A stretch of DNA of 64,000 bases from Caballeronia temeraria (lineage in GTDB: Bacteria; Pseudomonadota; Gammaproteobacteria; Burkholderiales; Burkholderiaceae): positions 372,001 through 436,000 of the forward strand of contig NZ_FCOI02000002.1 in the NCBI RefSeq assembly GCF_001544795.2. The letters are read 5' to 3'. The notes below the pieces were generated by a model. It saw nothing but the letters and a program-made list of their open reading frames with translations, was not told where the DNA came from and did not search any database. Position 1 is the first letter of the stretch, and each line of letters begins with the position of its first letter. Made by a program: the position numbers and the translations under genes. This document shows, in pieces, positions 1-9,183 of the stretch.

Positions 1-2
1 TT

Positions 3-1544
3 ACCGCCGGCGCTGCCCTGGCGGTCGAAAACAGTCCAGGCGGTCCCGCTGTCAACGAGATCAACTTCCAGCCGCCCGTGACGAAGATCGCCGAGGAGCT
101 CTACGGCCTCCATATCTTCATGCTCATCATCTGTACCGTCATCTTCGTTGGCGTGTTCGGCGTGATGTTCTATTCGATGTTCATGCATCGCAAGTCGAAA
201 GGCTTCAAGCCGGCCAACTTCCACGAGAGCACCACGGTCGAAATCATCTGGACGATTGCGCCGTTCATCATCGTCATTCTGATGGCGCTGCCGGCCACGA
301 AGGCCGTCGTCGCGATGAAGGACACGTCCAACGCCGACCTCACCGTGAAGGTCACCGGCTATCAGTGGAAGTGGGGCTACGATTACGTGAAGGGTCCGGG
401 CGAGGGCATCAACTTCCTCTCCACGCTCTCCACGCCGCGCAGCGAAACCAACGGCCAGAAGCCGATCTCCACGCTGTATCTGCAGGAAGTCGACAACCCG
501 CTCGTCGTGCCGGTCGACAAGAAAATCCGCATCATCACCACGGCGAACGACGTCGTGCACTCGTGGTACGTGCCGGCGTTCGGCGTGAAGCAGGATGCGA
601 TTCCGGGCTTCGTGCGCGACACGTGGTTCAAGGCCGAAAAGGTGGGCACGTATCGCGGCTTCTGTACGGAACTGTGCGGCAAGGAGCACGCGTACATGCC
701 GGTGGTCGTCGAAGTGCTGTCGGCTGACGACTACGCGAAGTGGGTCGATGCGCAAAAGAAGAAGATGGCCGCCGGCCAGGACGATCCGCTCAAGACGTAC
801 ACGAAGGATGAACTGATGGCGCGCGGCCAGCAGGTCTACTCGTCGAACTGCGCGGTCTGCCACCAGCCGACCGGCAAGGGCGCGGGCCAGTTCCCGGCGC
901 TCGACGGCTCAAAGATCGCGAACGGCTCGATTGCGGACCATCTGAATATCGTGCTGCACGGCAAGGGCGCCATGCCGCCGTGGCAAAGCGTGTTGAACGA
1001 TGTCGAGATCGCATCGGTCGTCACGTTCGAGCGCAATAGCTGGAGCAACCACACCGGCGACCTGCTGCAACCGAAGCAAGTCATCGACGCCAAGGCGGGC
1101 AAGATGCCCGAAGGCGGCGGCAAGGCAGCGGCGGCGGCACCGGCGCCCGAAGCAGCGAGCGCAGCACCCGCGGCAGCGGACGCGAGCGCACCGGCTGCAT
1201 CGTCGGGTGCGGAGGCGTCGCAAGCCGCCGCTCTGCCTGCCAGCATCTATTTCGAGACGGGCAAGGACACGCTGCCCGCCGACGCGAAAAGCGCGGTGGA
1301 CGCGGCAGCGGCCTACGCGAAGGCGCATCCGGACGCGAAGATCGCGTTGTCGGGTTTCACGGATGCGACCGGCAATGCCGACAAGAACGCCGATCTCGCC
1401 AAGCGCCGCGCGCAAGCCGTGCGTGACGCGCTGAAGGCAGCGGGCGTGTCGGAAGACCGCATTGTGTTGAAGAAACCGGAAACCATCACGGGCGGCGCCG
1501 ATAACAAGGAAGCCCGCCGCGTGGAAATCAGTCCGGCTGCTTGA
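3..1544 (+). CDS. coxB: Cytochrome c oxidase subunit II with fused cytochrome c and OmpA-like domains (5' end outside window)
   Basis: Subunit II carries the CuA centre that takes electrons from cytochrome c. The frame is already open at the window start and begins with what looks like the end of a signal peptide (ALA, then VENSPGG), so the true start lies upstream. Two membrane helices follow, then the CuA domain with the C-x3-C-x3-H-x2-M ligand set (CTELCGKEHAYM, from 663). A c-type heme motif CAVCH starts at 849, so this is a caa3-like subunit. After an Ala/Pro-rich linker the last ~100 residues form an OmpA-like peptidoglycan-binding domain (from about 1240). The heme fusion is common; the OmpA tail is unusual. 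First gene of the oxidase cluster. Confidence 0.95.
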   Translation, partial: TAGAALAVENSPGGPAVNEINFQPPVTKIAEELYGLHIFMLIICTVIFVGVFGVMFYSMFMHRKSKGFKPANFHESTTVEIIWTIAPFIIVILMALPATKAVVAMKDTSNADLTVKVTGYQWKWGYDYVKGPGEGINFLSTLSTPRSETNGQKPISTLYLQEVDNPLVVPVDKKIRIITTANDVVHSWYVPAFGVKQDAIPGFVRDTWFKAEKVGTYRGFCTELCGKEHAYMPVVVEVLSADDYAKWVDAQKKKMAAGQDDPLKTYTKDELMARGQQVYSSNCAVCHQPTGKGAGQFPALDGSKIANGSIADHLNIVLHGKGAMPPWQSVLNDVEIASVVTFERNSWSNHTGDLLQPKQVIDAKAGKMPEGGGKAAAAAPAPEAASAAPAAADASAPAASSGAEASQAAALPASIYFETGKDTLPADAKSAVDAAAAYAKAHPDAKIALSGFTDATGNADKNADLAKRRAQAVRDALKAAGVSEDRIVLKKPETITGGADNKEARRVEISPAA

Positions 1545-1640
1545 CGTGCCGAGCGTGCCGCTTTCCTTCGCCGCATAGCAACGGAAAGCGCACGCGTCAT
1601 TGCCAAGTGCCCCGAGTATTCGCTTTAGGAGATGATTGTC

Positions 1641-3251
1641 ATGTCTAGCATCGGACACGATGTAGGCGCAGGTCACGACCACGCGCACGACCATGCGCAC
1701 GAGACGCCGCATGGCTGGCGCCGGTGGCTCTTCGCCACCAACCACAAGGACATCGGTACGCTGTACCTGCTGTTCTCCTTCATCATGTTCCTCTCCGGAG
1801 GCGTGATGGCGCTCGGCATCCGTGCCGAGCTGTTCGAGCCGGGCCTGCAGATCATGCGCCCCGAGTTCTTCAATCAGCTGACCACCATGCACGGCCTCAT
1901 CATGGTGTTCGGCGCGATCATGCCGGCGTTCGTCGGTTTCGCGAACTGGATGGTGCCGCTGCAGATCGGCGCATCGGACATGGCGTTCGCGCGCATGAAC
2001 AACTTCAGCTTCTGGCTGCTGCCGGCCGCTGCGGTTCTGCTCGTCGGCTCGTTCTTCGTGCCGGGCGGCGCAACCGCTGCCGGCTGGACGCTGTACGCAC
2101 CGCTCTCCACGCAGATGGGCCCGGGCATGGACTTCGCGATTTTCGCGGTCCACATCATGGGTGCGTCGTCGATCATGGGCGGCATCAACATCGTCGTGAC
2201 GATCCTGAACATGCGCGCGCCTGGCATGACGCTCATGAAGATGCCGATGTTCGCGTGGACGTGGCTCATCACCGCGTATCTGCTGATCGCCGTGATGCCG
2301 GTTCTGGCGGGCGCGATCACGATGGTGCTGTTCGACCGTCACTTCGGCACGTCGTTCTTCAATGCGGCGGGCGGCGGCGACCCGGTCATGTACCAGCACA
2401 TCTTCTGGTTCTTCGGTCACCCCGAGGTGTACATCATGATCTTGCCGGCGTTCGGGATCGTGTCGCAGGTGATCCCGGCGTTCTCGCGCAAGCCGCTGTT
2501 CGGCTATAGCTCGATGGTGTACGCAACCGCATCGATCGCGATTCTGTCGTTCATGGTGTGGGCGCACCACATGTTCGCGACCGGCATGCCGGTGACGGGC
2601 CAGCTCTTCTTCATGTACGCGACGATGCTGATCGCCGTGCCGACGGGCGTGAAGGTGTTCAACTGGGTGGCGACGATGTGGCGCGGCGCGCTGTCGTTCG
2701 AAACCCCGATGCTCTTCGCGATCGGCTTCCTGTTCGTGTTCACGATGGGCGGCTTCACGGGCCTGATCCTGTCGATGGCGCCGCTCGACATCCAGATGCA
2801 CGGCACTTACTACGTGGTGGCGCACTTCCACTACGTGCTGGTGGCGGGTTCGCTGTTCGCGCTGTTCGCGGGCTGGTACTACTGGGCGCCGAAGTGGACC
2901 GGCTGGATGTACAACGAAATGCGCGGGAAGATCCACTTCTGGGCGTCGATGATCTTCTTCAACATCACGTTCTTCCCGATGCACTTCCTGGGTCTCGCCG
3001 GCATGCCGCGCCGTTATGCGGATTACCCGGCGCAGTTCACGGACTTCAACCAGGTCGCGACGATCGGCGCATTCGGCTTCGGCCTCGCGCAGGTGTACTT
3101 CCTGTTCGCGGTCGCGCTGCCGACGTATCGCGGCGGCGGCGAGCTGGAGAAGGCGTCCGACAAGCCGTGGGATGGCGCGGAAGGCCTCGAATGGACCGTG
3201 CCGAGCCCGGCGCCGTTCCATACGTTCGAAAATCCGCCGACGGTCGAATAA
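1641..3251 (+). CDS. coxA: Cytochrome c oxidase subunit I
   Basis: Catalytic subunit of the aa3-type oxidase: binds heme a and the heme a3-CuB centre, reduces O2 and pumps protons across the inner membrane. 536 residues with about 12 hydrophobic helices. Visible motifs are HPEVYIMILPAFG (CuB His and cross-linked Tyr region), the HH pair in WAHHMFATGMP, and HGTYYVVAHFHYVL with the heme ligands. The N-terminus is His-rich. Start chosen at 1641 because TAGGAG lies 8 bases upstream; an in-frame ATG at 1632 overlaps that ribosome site. Follows coxB by about 95 bp. Confidence 0.97.
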   Translation: MSSIGHDVGAGHDHAHDHAHETPHGWRRWLFATNHKDIGTLYLLFSFIMFLSGGVMALGIRAELFEPGLQIMRPEFFNQLTTMHGLIMVFGAIMPAFVGFANWMVPLQIGASDMAFARMNNFSFWLLPAAAVLLVGSFFVPGGATAAGWTLYAPLSTQMGPGMDFAIFAVHIMGASSIMGGINIVVTILNMRAPGMTLMKMPMFAWTWLITAYLLIAVMPVLAGAITMVLFDRHFGTSFFNAAGGGDPVMYQHIFWFFGHPEVYIMILPAFGIVSQVIPAFSRKPLFGYSSMVYATASIAILSFMVWAHHMFATGMPVTGQLFFMYATMLIAVPTGVKVFNWVATMWRGALSFETPMLFAIGFLFVFTMGGFTGLILSMAPLDIQMHGTYYVVAHFHYVLVAGSLFALFAGWYYWAPKWTGWMYNEMRGKIHFWASMIFFNITFFPMHFLGLAGMPRRYADYPAQFTDFNQVATIGAFGFGLAQVYFLFAVALPTYRGGGELEKASDKPWDGAEGLEWTVPSPAPFHTFENPPTVE

Positions 3252-3314
3252 GTCGTTTGTACGATTCGCGGGACGTGCATCGAGCATGTCCCGCGAATGA
3301 AAAGTCAGGAAAGC

Positions 3315-3455
3315 ATGGCCCCGAATCCACAAAAAAGACGCACGCCCGAGGAAATCCGCGCGGGCAACAAGCGGCTCGGAATCATCATGATGTTGATTGC
3401 CGCCGTCTTCTTTCTGGGTATCGTCGTCAGGCAATACCTGTTGTCGCGAGGGTAG
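3315..3455 (+). CDS. Small cytochrome oxidase assembly protein, 46 aa
   Basis: Short gene between coxA and ctaG. The product starts MAPNPQKRRTPEEIRAGNKR and ends in one hydrophobic helix (LGIIMMLIAAVFFLGIVV) plus a short basic tail: a single-pass inner membrane protein with a positive cytoplasmic N-terminus. AGGA lies 6 bases before the ATG, and ctaG starts 9 bp after the stop. Proteins of this kind occupy the same place in other Burkholderiales oxidase operons and are annotated as small assembly proteins. The role comes from context; no catalytic motif is present. Confidence 0.85.
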   Translation: MAPNPQKRRTPEEIRAGNKRLGIIMMLIAAVFFLGIVVRQYLLSRG

Positions 3456-3464
3456 GAAAGCAAC

Positions 3465-4037
3465 GTGTCCACTCAGCAGGAAAATCCGCACGTCGACCGG
3501 TCGTTCAACCGGTCGATGCTGGTCAAGCTCTTCGTCGTTGCCGCGCTGATGTTCGGCTTCGGTTTCGCGCTCGTGCCCATGTACCGCGCGATCTGCCAGA
3601 TCACCGGCATCAACAACCTCGTGCAGAAGGATGTGGGCGCGCGGGAGGCGAAGAACACGCAGGTGGACATGAGCCGCACGATTTCGATCGAATTCGATGC
3701 GAACGCGCGCGGCCCGCTGAAGTTCAAGCCGGAGCAGAACGCGCTGGACATTCACCCCGGCGAAGTGATGACGGTGATGTACGACGTGACCAACGAGCAG
3801 AACCGCACGGTGAACGCGCAGGCCATTCCGAGCTATGCGCCGAAGCAGGCCACCGAGTTCTTCAAGAAGATCGAATGTTTCTGTTTCACGCAGCAGACGC
3901 TCGCACCGAACGAGACCAAGCGCATGCCGGTCGTGTTCGTCGTCGATCCGAAGCTGCCGAAGGACGTGAAGACGATCACGCTGTCGTACACGTTCTTCGA
4001 GCTGAACGCGCCGAAGTCGGTCGCGAAGGGTTCGTGA
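3465..4037 (+). CDS. ctaG: Cytochrome c oxidase assembly protein CtaG/Cox11
   Basis: Copper chaperone that delivers Cu to the CuB site of subunit I. 190 residues with one N-terminal membrane anchor (about residues 19-40) and a periplasmic immunoglobulin-like domain. The copper-binding CFCF motif is visible as ECFCFTQQTL, as in Cox11. Start is GTG at 3465 with AGGA upstream. It lies in line with the small protein before it and the DUF2970 protein 5 bp after it, as expected for one transcript. Confidence 0.95.
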   Translation: MSTQQENPHVDRSFNRSMLVKLFVVAALMFGFGFALVPMYRAICQITGINNLVQKDVGAREAKNTQVDMSRTISIEFDANARGPLKFKPEQNALDIHPGEVMTVMYDVTNEQNRTVNAQAIPSYAPKQATEFFKKIECFCFTQQTLAPNETKRMPVVFVVDPKLPKDVKTITLSYTFFELNAPKSVAKGS

Positions 4038-4042
4038 CGGCC

Positions 4043-4246
4043 ATGAGCGCGAACACGCCGAACAAGGGCGGTTTTCTCAAGCTCGTGAAGGCGGTGTTCT
4101 GGTCGTTCTTCGGCGTACGCCGCCGGGCGGACCTGGAAAGCGACGCGGCGCAGCTGAACCCGCTGCATCTGATCGCGGCGGGCGTCATCGGGGCGGTGCT
4201 GTTCATCGTCGTGTTGCTGCTGATCGTGCGCGCGGTAGTGGGATAG
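4043..4246 (+). CDS. DUF2970 single-pass membrane protein, 67 aa
   Basis: Begins 5 bp after the ctaG stop. Residues 1-40 are polar with a basic patch (FFGVRRRADLESD) and residues 43-66 form one hydrophobic helix, giving a tail-anchored topology. Proteins of this size and pattern occur in the cox clusters of beta-proteobacteria as DUF2970. Exact function is unknown; a role in oxidase assembly is inferred only from position between ctaG and coxC. Confidence 0.88.
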   Translation: MSANTPNKGGFLKLVKAVFWSFFGVRRRADLESDAAQLNPLHLIAAGVIGAVLFIVVLLLIVRAVVG

Positions 4247-4313
4247 ACGGAACGTCGAGAGCATCGGCGTCGAAAGAAAATTCAAGCAACTGGATCGAAG
4301 TGGAGAATCAACA

Positions 4314-5171
4314 ATGAGCGGTCAAAACGAGAGCCCGTACTATTTCGTGCCGCATCCGTCGCGGCATCCGGTGATGGCTGCAAGTGGCTTGCTGATCATG
4401 CTGGCCTCGCTGGCGTCGTGGGTGAACGGTCATAGCTTCGGGCCGGTCGGCACGTTCATCGGCCTGTTGTTCGTGCTGTTCGTGCTGTGGCACTGGTTCG
4501 GCGACGCGATCTCCGAATCCGAAGGCGGCATGTACGGCAAGCGCGTGGATGTGTCGTACCGCTGGAGCATGAGCTGGTTCATCTTTTCCGAAGTGATGTT
4601 CTTCGCGGCGTTCTTCGGCGCATTGTTCTACGCGCGCGCCATCGCGATGCACGAACTCGGCAGCCTCGACTACAAGCTGATCTGGCCGGACTTTACCGCC
4701 GTGTGGCCGAACAACGGCCCCGCCGCGCTCGTGCCGCATTTCCGCGCGATGGTGCCGTGGCCCCTGCCGACCATCAACACGGCGCTCCTGCTGTCCTCCG
4801 GCGCGACGCTGACGGTGGCGCACCATGCGCTGCGTGAAGATCATCGCAGGAAGGCGATCATCTGGCTGGGCGCGACGGTTCTGCTCGGTATCATCTTCCT
4901 GTTCTGCCAGGGCTACGAGTATTTCCACGCGTACAACGAACTGAACCTGACGCTGAACTCCGGCGTCTACGGCTCGACGTTCTTCCTGCTGACCGGCTTC
5001 CACGGCTTCCACGTGTTCCTCGGCGGCACGATGCTGGCGGTGGTGATGATCCGCCTGATCCGCGGCCACTTCACGGCGGAGCACCACTTCGCGTTCGAAG
5101 GCGCCGCGTGGTACTGGCACTTCGTCGACGTCGTGTGGCTGGGTCTGTACGTCGTCGTCTACTGGCTGTAA
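4314..5171 (+). CDS. coxC: Cytochrome c oxidase subunit III
   Basis: Third core subunit of the oxidase, a seven-helix membrane protein without redox centres. 285 residues, matching the family. Characteristic segments are the N-terminal YYFVPHPSRHPVMAASG, the FFSEVMFF-like helix (FIFSEVMFFAAFFGALFYAR), FHGFHVFLGG and the C-terminal AWYWHFVDVVWLGLYVVVYW. A GGAG site lies 8-9 bases before the ATG. A GC-rich inverted repeat at 5260-5292 may end the transcript but lacks a T run. Confidence 0.97.
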   Translation: MSGQNESPYYFVPHPSRHPVMAASGLLIMLASLASWVNGHSFGPVGTFIGLLFVLFVLWHWFGDAISESEGGMYGKRVDVSYRWSMSWFIFSEVMFFAAFFGALFYARAIAMHELGSLDYKLIWPDFTAVWPNNGPAALVPHFRAMVPWPLPTINTALLLSSGATLTVAHHALREDHRRKAIIWLGATVLLGIIFLFCQGYEYFHAYNELNLTLNSGVYGSTFFLLTGFHGFHVFLGGTMLAVVMIRLIRGHFTAEHHFAFEGAAWYWHFVDVVWLGLYVVVYWL

Positions 5172-5378
5172 GGGAATACCGGAGCGGGCGGGCGCGATGC
5201 GCCGTCCGCGATGCAAGGCCGGCGGCGACGCCGGTCCGAGAGCAAAGAAGCAGTGATCAACACGCCGCCCTCGATGTCTCAAGGGGCGGCGTTGTCGTTT
5301 GAAGAATCGGTGCGTGTTGATGCCGCGCGCGACAATTCGCCTCGTGGGGCGGTGCGCGCGTTGCGCGTATCGTCGCGA

Positions 5379-5588
5379 TCAGCGTCCCATCGGAATGCCG
5401 GACGACTGAATCCAGCCCATCCAGTGCGCGAACAGGATGAAGAGGAAAAGCGAGATGGACAGCCCGACGCGGGCGGCGAGCGACCACACCATGCGCTTCG
5501 TCCGGCCGCGGTCGGTCATCATGAAGTAGAGCGCCGAGCCCAGGCTGCCGATGATAAGGATGAATGCAATAGCAACGATGATGTGCAT
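5379..5588 (-). CDS. Twin-transmembrane protein, 69 aa
   Basis: Opposite in direction to the oxidase genes and divergent from the SURF1 gene. Two hydrophobic helices (residues 3-24 and 41-60) flank a basic loop with TDRGRTKRM. This small twin-helix protein is regularly seen next to SURF1 in Burkholderiales (DUF2909-like). No catalytic residues; function unknown, with an oxidase-related role suggested only by the neighbours. Confidence 0.85.
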   Translation of the reverse strand: MHIIVAIAFILIIGSLGSALYFMMTDRGRTKRMVWSLAARVGLSISLFLFILFAHWMGWIQSSGIPMGR

Positions 5589-5713
5589 GAAACCAGCCAG
5601 CGATTTTGCTCAGGAACCACAGTGAGCGGTATGAATTCGGATCATCTCATTATCTCACTCGACGGATCGTGCCGTGCAGCGCCCGGCCGGATGCCGGCGA
5701 TCGGGTGCGCGGC

Positions 5714-6466
5714 ATGAAGATTCGATTCTGGCCCGCGCTCCTGATTCTGATCGTCGTCGCGGTGACGGTACGTCTCGGCTTCTGGCAGCGCGATCGCGCG
5801 CATCAGAAAGAGGCGCTCAACGCGCAGATCGTCGCGTTCGAGAATGCGCCCTCGCAGGAAGTCGGCGTCGAACCGATGCCGCTCAAGTCGATCGAATTCC
5901 ATCGCGTGGAGGCGCGCGGCGAATTCATGCCGGAGCGCGTCGTGTATCTGGACAATCGTCCGTATAACGACCAGCCAGGCTTTTATGTCGTGATGCCGCT
6001 TAAACTCGAGGGCGGCGGTTACGTGCTCGTGAATCGCGGATGGCTGCCGCGCAACATGGCGGACCGCACGGGCATCGAGCCGTACGAGACGCCGAAGGGT
6101 GTCGTCGACGTGAAAGGGATCGCGCGCGCGAATGCGTCGCAGGCGTTCGAACTGGGCAGCGGCGGATCGGCCGCGCACAAGGAGATTCGCCAGAACCTGG
6201 ACGTCCGCGCGTACGCGGCCGAAACCGGGCTCGCGTTCCAGCCGTTCGTGATCCAGCAGACCAACGACACCGGCGACAAGCTCGTGCGCGACTGGCCCGC
6301 GCCGACACTCGGCGTCGAGCGCAATTACGGCTACATGCTCCAGTGGTGGGGCATGGCGGCCGCGGCCATCGCATTCGGCCTGTATGCCGCGCGCCGTGCC
6401 GCGAAGAAGCGCGACGCGGGAGACGAAGGCGGCGAATCCGATGAAGAAGCCGAGCACCACGCCTGA
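5714..6466 (+). CDS. SURF1 family cytochrome oxidase assembly protein
   Basis: SURF1/Shy1 proteins help insert heme a into subunit I. 250 residues with one helix at each end (residues 4-22 and about 212-232) and a periplasmic domain between. Family features seen are LGFWQRDRAHQKEALN after helix 1, YLDNRPYNDQPGFYVVMPL and VLVNRGWLP, and the C-terminal GYMLQWWGMAA. Start is ATG 5714; an upstream extension of the frame is not supported by a ribosome site. Next gene follows after 30 bp. Confidence 0.95.
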   Translation: MKIRFWPALLILIVVAVTVRLGFWQRDRAHQKEALNAQIVAFENAPSQEVGVEPMPLKSIEFHRVEARGEFMPERVVYLDNRPYNDQPGFYVVMPLKLEGGGYVLVNRGWLPRNMADRTGIEPYETPKGVVDVKGIARANASQAFELGSGGSAAHKEIRQNLDVRAYAAETGLAFQPFVIQQTNDTGDKLVRDWPAPTLGVERNYGYMLQWWGMAAAAIAFGLYAARRAAKKRDAGDEGGESDEEAEHHA

Positions 6467-6496
6467 ACACTGACGAACAGAGAGACGTTTTTACCG

Positions 6497-7135
6497 ATGC
6501 AATCACAACGCTCCGCTGCCAACGCGCAGCAACGCCCGACGAAGAAAGGCTCCTGGGTCAGCGGCCGATGGATGCTCGTGCTGCTCGCCCTCGTGTGCGC
6601 CGCGCCGGTAATCGCGTCCTATCTCATGTACTACGTGATCAAGCCGGCGGGCGGCACGTCGAGCTACGGCACGCTGATCGAGCCGCAACGTCCGATTCCG
6701 GCGCAACTCGCCGTCACCGATGAAAAAGGGCAGAGCCTGCCGTTCAAGTCGCTCGAAGGCAAATGGCTGATGATCATGGTCAACGGCAGCGACTGCGACG
6801 AGCAATGCGCGACGCGTCTCTATTTCATGCGCCAAGTGCGCGTGTTGCAGAACGGCGAGCGCGATCGCGTCGTGAACGTCTGGCTGCGCACCGATGGCAA
6901 GCCGGTCGCCGACGTCATCAAAAACGCGTACCCGCAGCCCGACACGCGTATGCTCGTCGCCGACGAAAAGGCGATCGCGGCGTGGCTGCCTGTCGACGGC
7001 GGCACAAAACTCACGGATCACATCTTTCTCGTCGATCCGAACGGCAATCTGATGATGCGCTTCCCGAAGAATCCCGATCCGAAGAAGATCAACGCGGATG
7101 TGGCGAAGCTTCTGAAGTGGTCGCGCATTGGCTAA
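6497..7135 (+). CDS. Membrane-anchored thioredoxin-fold protein, likely oxidase assembly factor
   Basis: 212 residues with one N-terminal helix (about 23-45) and then a periplasmic domain shaped like SCO/thioredoxin proteins. The segment NGSDCDEQCATRLYFMRQVR places two cysteines four apart (C-x3-C), as in SCO copper sites, near the start of the first helix. The downstream LVDPNGNLMMRFP resembles the SCO C-terminal strand. The true SCO of the cluster is at 9180, so this is a divergent relative. Lies between SURF1 and ctaA, so a role in copper or thiol handling is inferred. Confidence 0.85.
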   Translation: MQSQRSAANAQQRPTKKGSWVSGRWMLVLLALVCAAPVIASYLMYYVIKPAGGTSSYGTLIEPQRPIPAQLAVTDEKGQSLPFKSLEGKWLMIMVNGSDCDEQCATRLYFMRQVRVLQNGERDRVVNVWLRTDGKPVADVIKNAYPQPDTRMLVADEKAIAAWLPVDGGTKLTDHIFLVDPNGNLMMRFPKNPDPKKINADVAKLLKWSRIG

Positions 7136-7155
7136 AACGCGGTTGAAGGTGAAGC

Positions 7156-8268
7156 ATGAGTTATGTATTGCAACTGGGAATGATCGGCATCTGCATCGCG
7201 CTGTTGCCGCTCTCGTATGTGTGGGTGAAAGCCGACGACGATAAGTTCAGGAAGCTCGTCTGGCTCACGACGTTTCTGACGCTCGATCTCATCATGTTCG
7301 GCGGCTTCACGCGCCTGACCGATTCCGGCCTCGGCTGCCCGGACTGGCCGGGCTGCTACGGCACGTCGTCGCCGTTCATCGCGCATGCGCAGATCGCGGC
7401 CGCGTATCAGGCGATGCCGACCGGCCCCGTCAGCATGGTGAAGGCGTGGATCGAGATGCTGCATCGCTATTTCGCGATGGCGATCGGCGTGCTGATCATC
7501 GCGCAGGTGATCATCGCGTGGACGGCGCGCGTGAAGAAGCGTCCGCTGCACGTGTCGCCGTGGTGGCCTACCGGCATTCTGCTGCTCATCCTGCTGCAAG
7601 GCGCGTTCGGCGCGTGGACCGTCACGTTGAAGCTGCAACCGGTGATCGTCACGACGCACCTGCTGCTCGGACTCGCGCTGCTCGGCGTGCTCGGCTGGCT
7701 GGCGGCGCGCATGACGCCGATTCCGTCGCTCGATTCCGCCGCCGCGCGCTGGATGCCCGCCGCCGCGTTCGGCTTGCTGCTGCTCGTCGTGCAGATCGCG
7801 CTCGGCGGCTGGGTCAGCACGAACTACGCGGTGCTCGCGTGCACGGACTTTCCGCTGTGCAACGGCCAATGGATTCCGCCGATGAACTTCGAGCACGGCT
7901 TCCATCTCTGGCGCGCGCTCGGCATGACCGGCGACGGCGACGTGATCTCGCAGGATGCGCTCGTCGCGATTCACTGGACGCATCGGACGTTCGCGGTCGT
8001 CGTCGTCCTGTATCTGCTCTGGCTCGCGCTGCGGCTGCGACGTTTCGAGTCACTTCGCAAGCCCGCAAACGGCGTATTGTTGTTGATCGTCCTCCAGTTC
8101 CTGACGGGCATGTCGAACATCGTCCTGCAGTGGCCGCTGCCTGTTGCGGTGGCGCACAACGGCGGGGCCGCGATCCTGTTGCTGCTACTCGTTATGCTAA
8201 ACTTTCGAATCTCTTCCAGCCGTCCCGGCCGCGCCGCAGTTCCCGCGCGCGACGTCGTTTCAGCGTGA
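7156..8268 (+). CDS. ctaA: Heme A synthase (COX15/CtaA)
   Basis: Oxidises the methyl group of heme O to the formyl group of heme A. 370 residues with eight membrane helices. Heme-binding histidines are visible in IEMLHRYFAMAIG and in IHWTHRTFAVVVV. The loop LGCPDWPGCYG matches the family, and a related cysteine loop ACTDFPLCNGQW is in the second half. Starts 20 bp after the previous gene and is followed after 9 bp by ctaB, the preceding enzyme in the pathway. Confidence 0.96.
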   Translation: MSYVLQLGMIGICIALLPLSYVWVKADDDKFRKLVWLTTFLTLDLIMFGGFTRLTDSGLGCPDWPGCYGTSSPFIAHAQIAAAYQAMPTGPVSMVKAWIEMLHRYFAMAIGVLIIAQVIIAWTARVKKRPLHVSPWWPTGILLLILLQGAFGAWTVTLKLQPVIVTTHLLLGLALLGVLGWLAARMTPIPSLDSAAARWMPAAAFGLLLLVVQIALGGWVSTNYAVLACTDFPLCNGQWIPPMNFEHGFHLWRALGMTGDGDVISQDALVAIHWTHRTFAVVVVLYLLWLALRLRRFESLRKPANGVLLLIVLQFLTGMSNIVLQWPLPVAVAHNGGAAILLLLLVMLNFRISSSRPGRAAVPARDVVSA

Positions 8269-8277
8269 CTCCACATC

Positions 8278-9183
8278 ATGGATAGCACGACACTCAATTC
8301 CCCTCTCGGCAGCCGCGCGTCGCAGTATCTCGCGCTGACCAAGCCGCGCGTCACGCAACTCGCCGTGTTCTGTGCCGTCATCGGCATGTTCCTGTCCACG
8401 CCCGGCATGGTGCCGTGGGACAAGCTGATCGGCGGCGCCGTCGGCATCTGGTTGCTGGCCGGCGCGGCATTTGCAATCAATTGTCTCGTCGAGCAAAAAG
8501 TCGATGCGAAAATGCGCCGCACCGCATGGCGTCCGTCCGCGCGCGGACAGATCACGCCGGCGCAGATTCTGACGTTCTCGGCGGTGCTCGGCGGCGTCGG
8601 CATGTGGACGCTCTACACGTTCACCAATCCGCTCACGATGTGGCTCACCATCGCCACGTTCGTCGGCTATGCGGTCATCTACACGCTGCTGCTCAAGCCC
8701 TATACGCCGCAGAACATCGTGATCGGCGGCGCGTCGGGCGCCATGCCGCCGGCGCTCGGCTGGGCCGCCGTGACGGGCCACGTGCCCGGCGACGCGTGGA
8801 TTCTCGTGCTGATCATCTTTGTGTGGACGCCGCCGCATTTCTGGGCGCTCGCGCTGTATCGCCGTAAGGACTACGAGAACGCCGGCCTGCCGATGCTCCC
8901 CGTCACGCACGGCGAGAAATACACGCTGCTCAACATCTTCCTGTACACGCTCGTGCTGTTCGCGGTCACGCTGATGCCGTATATCTCCGGCATGAGCGGC
9001 GTCGTGTATCTGGCGAGCGCGATCGCGCTCGGCGCGGGGTTCATCGGCTATGCGTGGAAGATGTATCGCGAGTATTCGGACGCGCTCGCGCGCAAGACCT
9101 TCCGCTATTCGATCGTGTATCTGTCGCTGCTGTTCGGCGCGTTGCTCGTCGATCATTACGTGCGCACGGTGATCGGCGCATGA
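8278..9183 (+). CDS. ctaB: Protoheme IX farnesyltransferase (heme O synthase)
   Basis: UbiA-family enzyme that adds the farnesyl tail to protoheme to make heme O, the substrate of CtaA just upstream. 301 residues and about nine helices. The polyprenyl-diphosphate site is [19 protein letters not shown]; its usual first Asp is Glu here while the second Asp is kept. The second family motif is seen as [20 protein letters not shown]. The stop overlaps the start of the SCO gene by ATGA, so the two are translationally coupled. Confidence 0.96.
   Translation: MDSTTLNSPLGSRASQYLALTKPRVTQLAVFCAVIGMFLSTPGMVPWDKLIGGAVGIWLLAGAAFAINCLVEQKVDAKMRRTAWRPSARGQITPAQILTFSAVLGGVGMWTLYTFTNPLTMWLTIATFVGYAVIYTLLLKPYTPQNIVIGGASGAMPPALGWAAVTGHVPGDAWILVLIIFVWTPPHFWALALYRRKDYENAGLPMLPVTHGEKYTLLNIFLYTLVLFAVTLMPYISGMSGVVYLASAIALGAGFIGYAWKMYREYSDALARKTFRYSIVYLSLLFGALLVDHYVRTVIGA

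Noticed and set aside
909-3755. A 948-codon open frame on the minus strand across coxB, coxA and ctaG
   Set aside because: It is a shadow of the GC-rich oxidase genes: the product is Arg/His-rich with no domain, while the plus-strand genes have clear motifs and ribosome sites.
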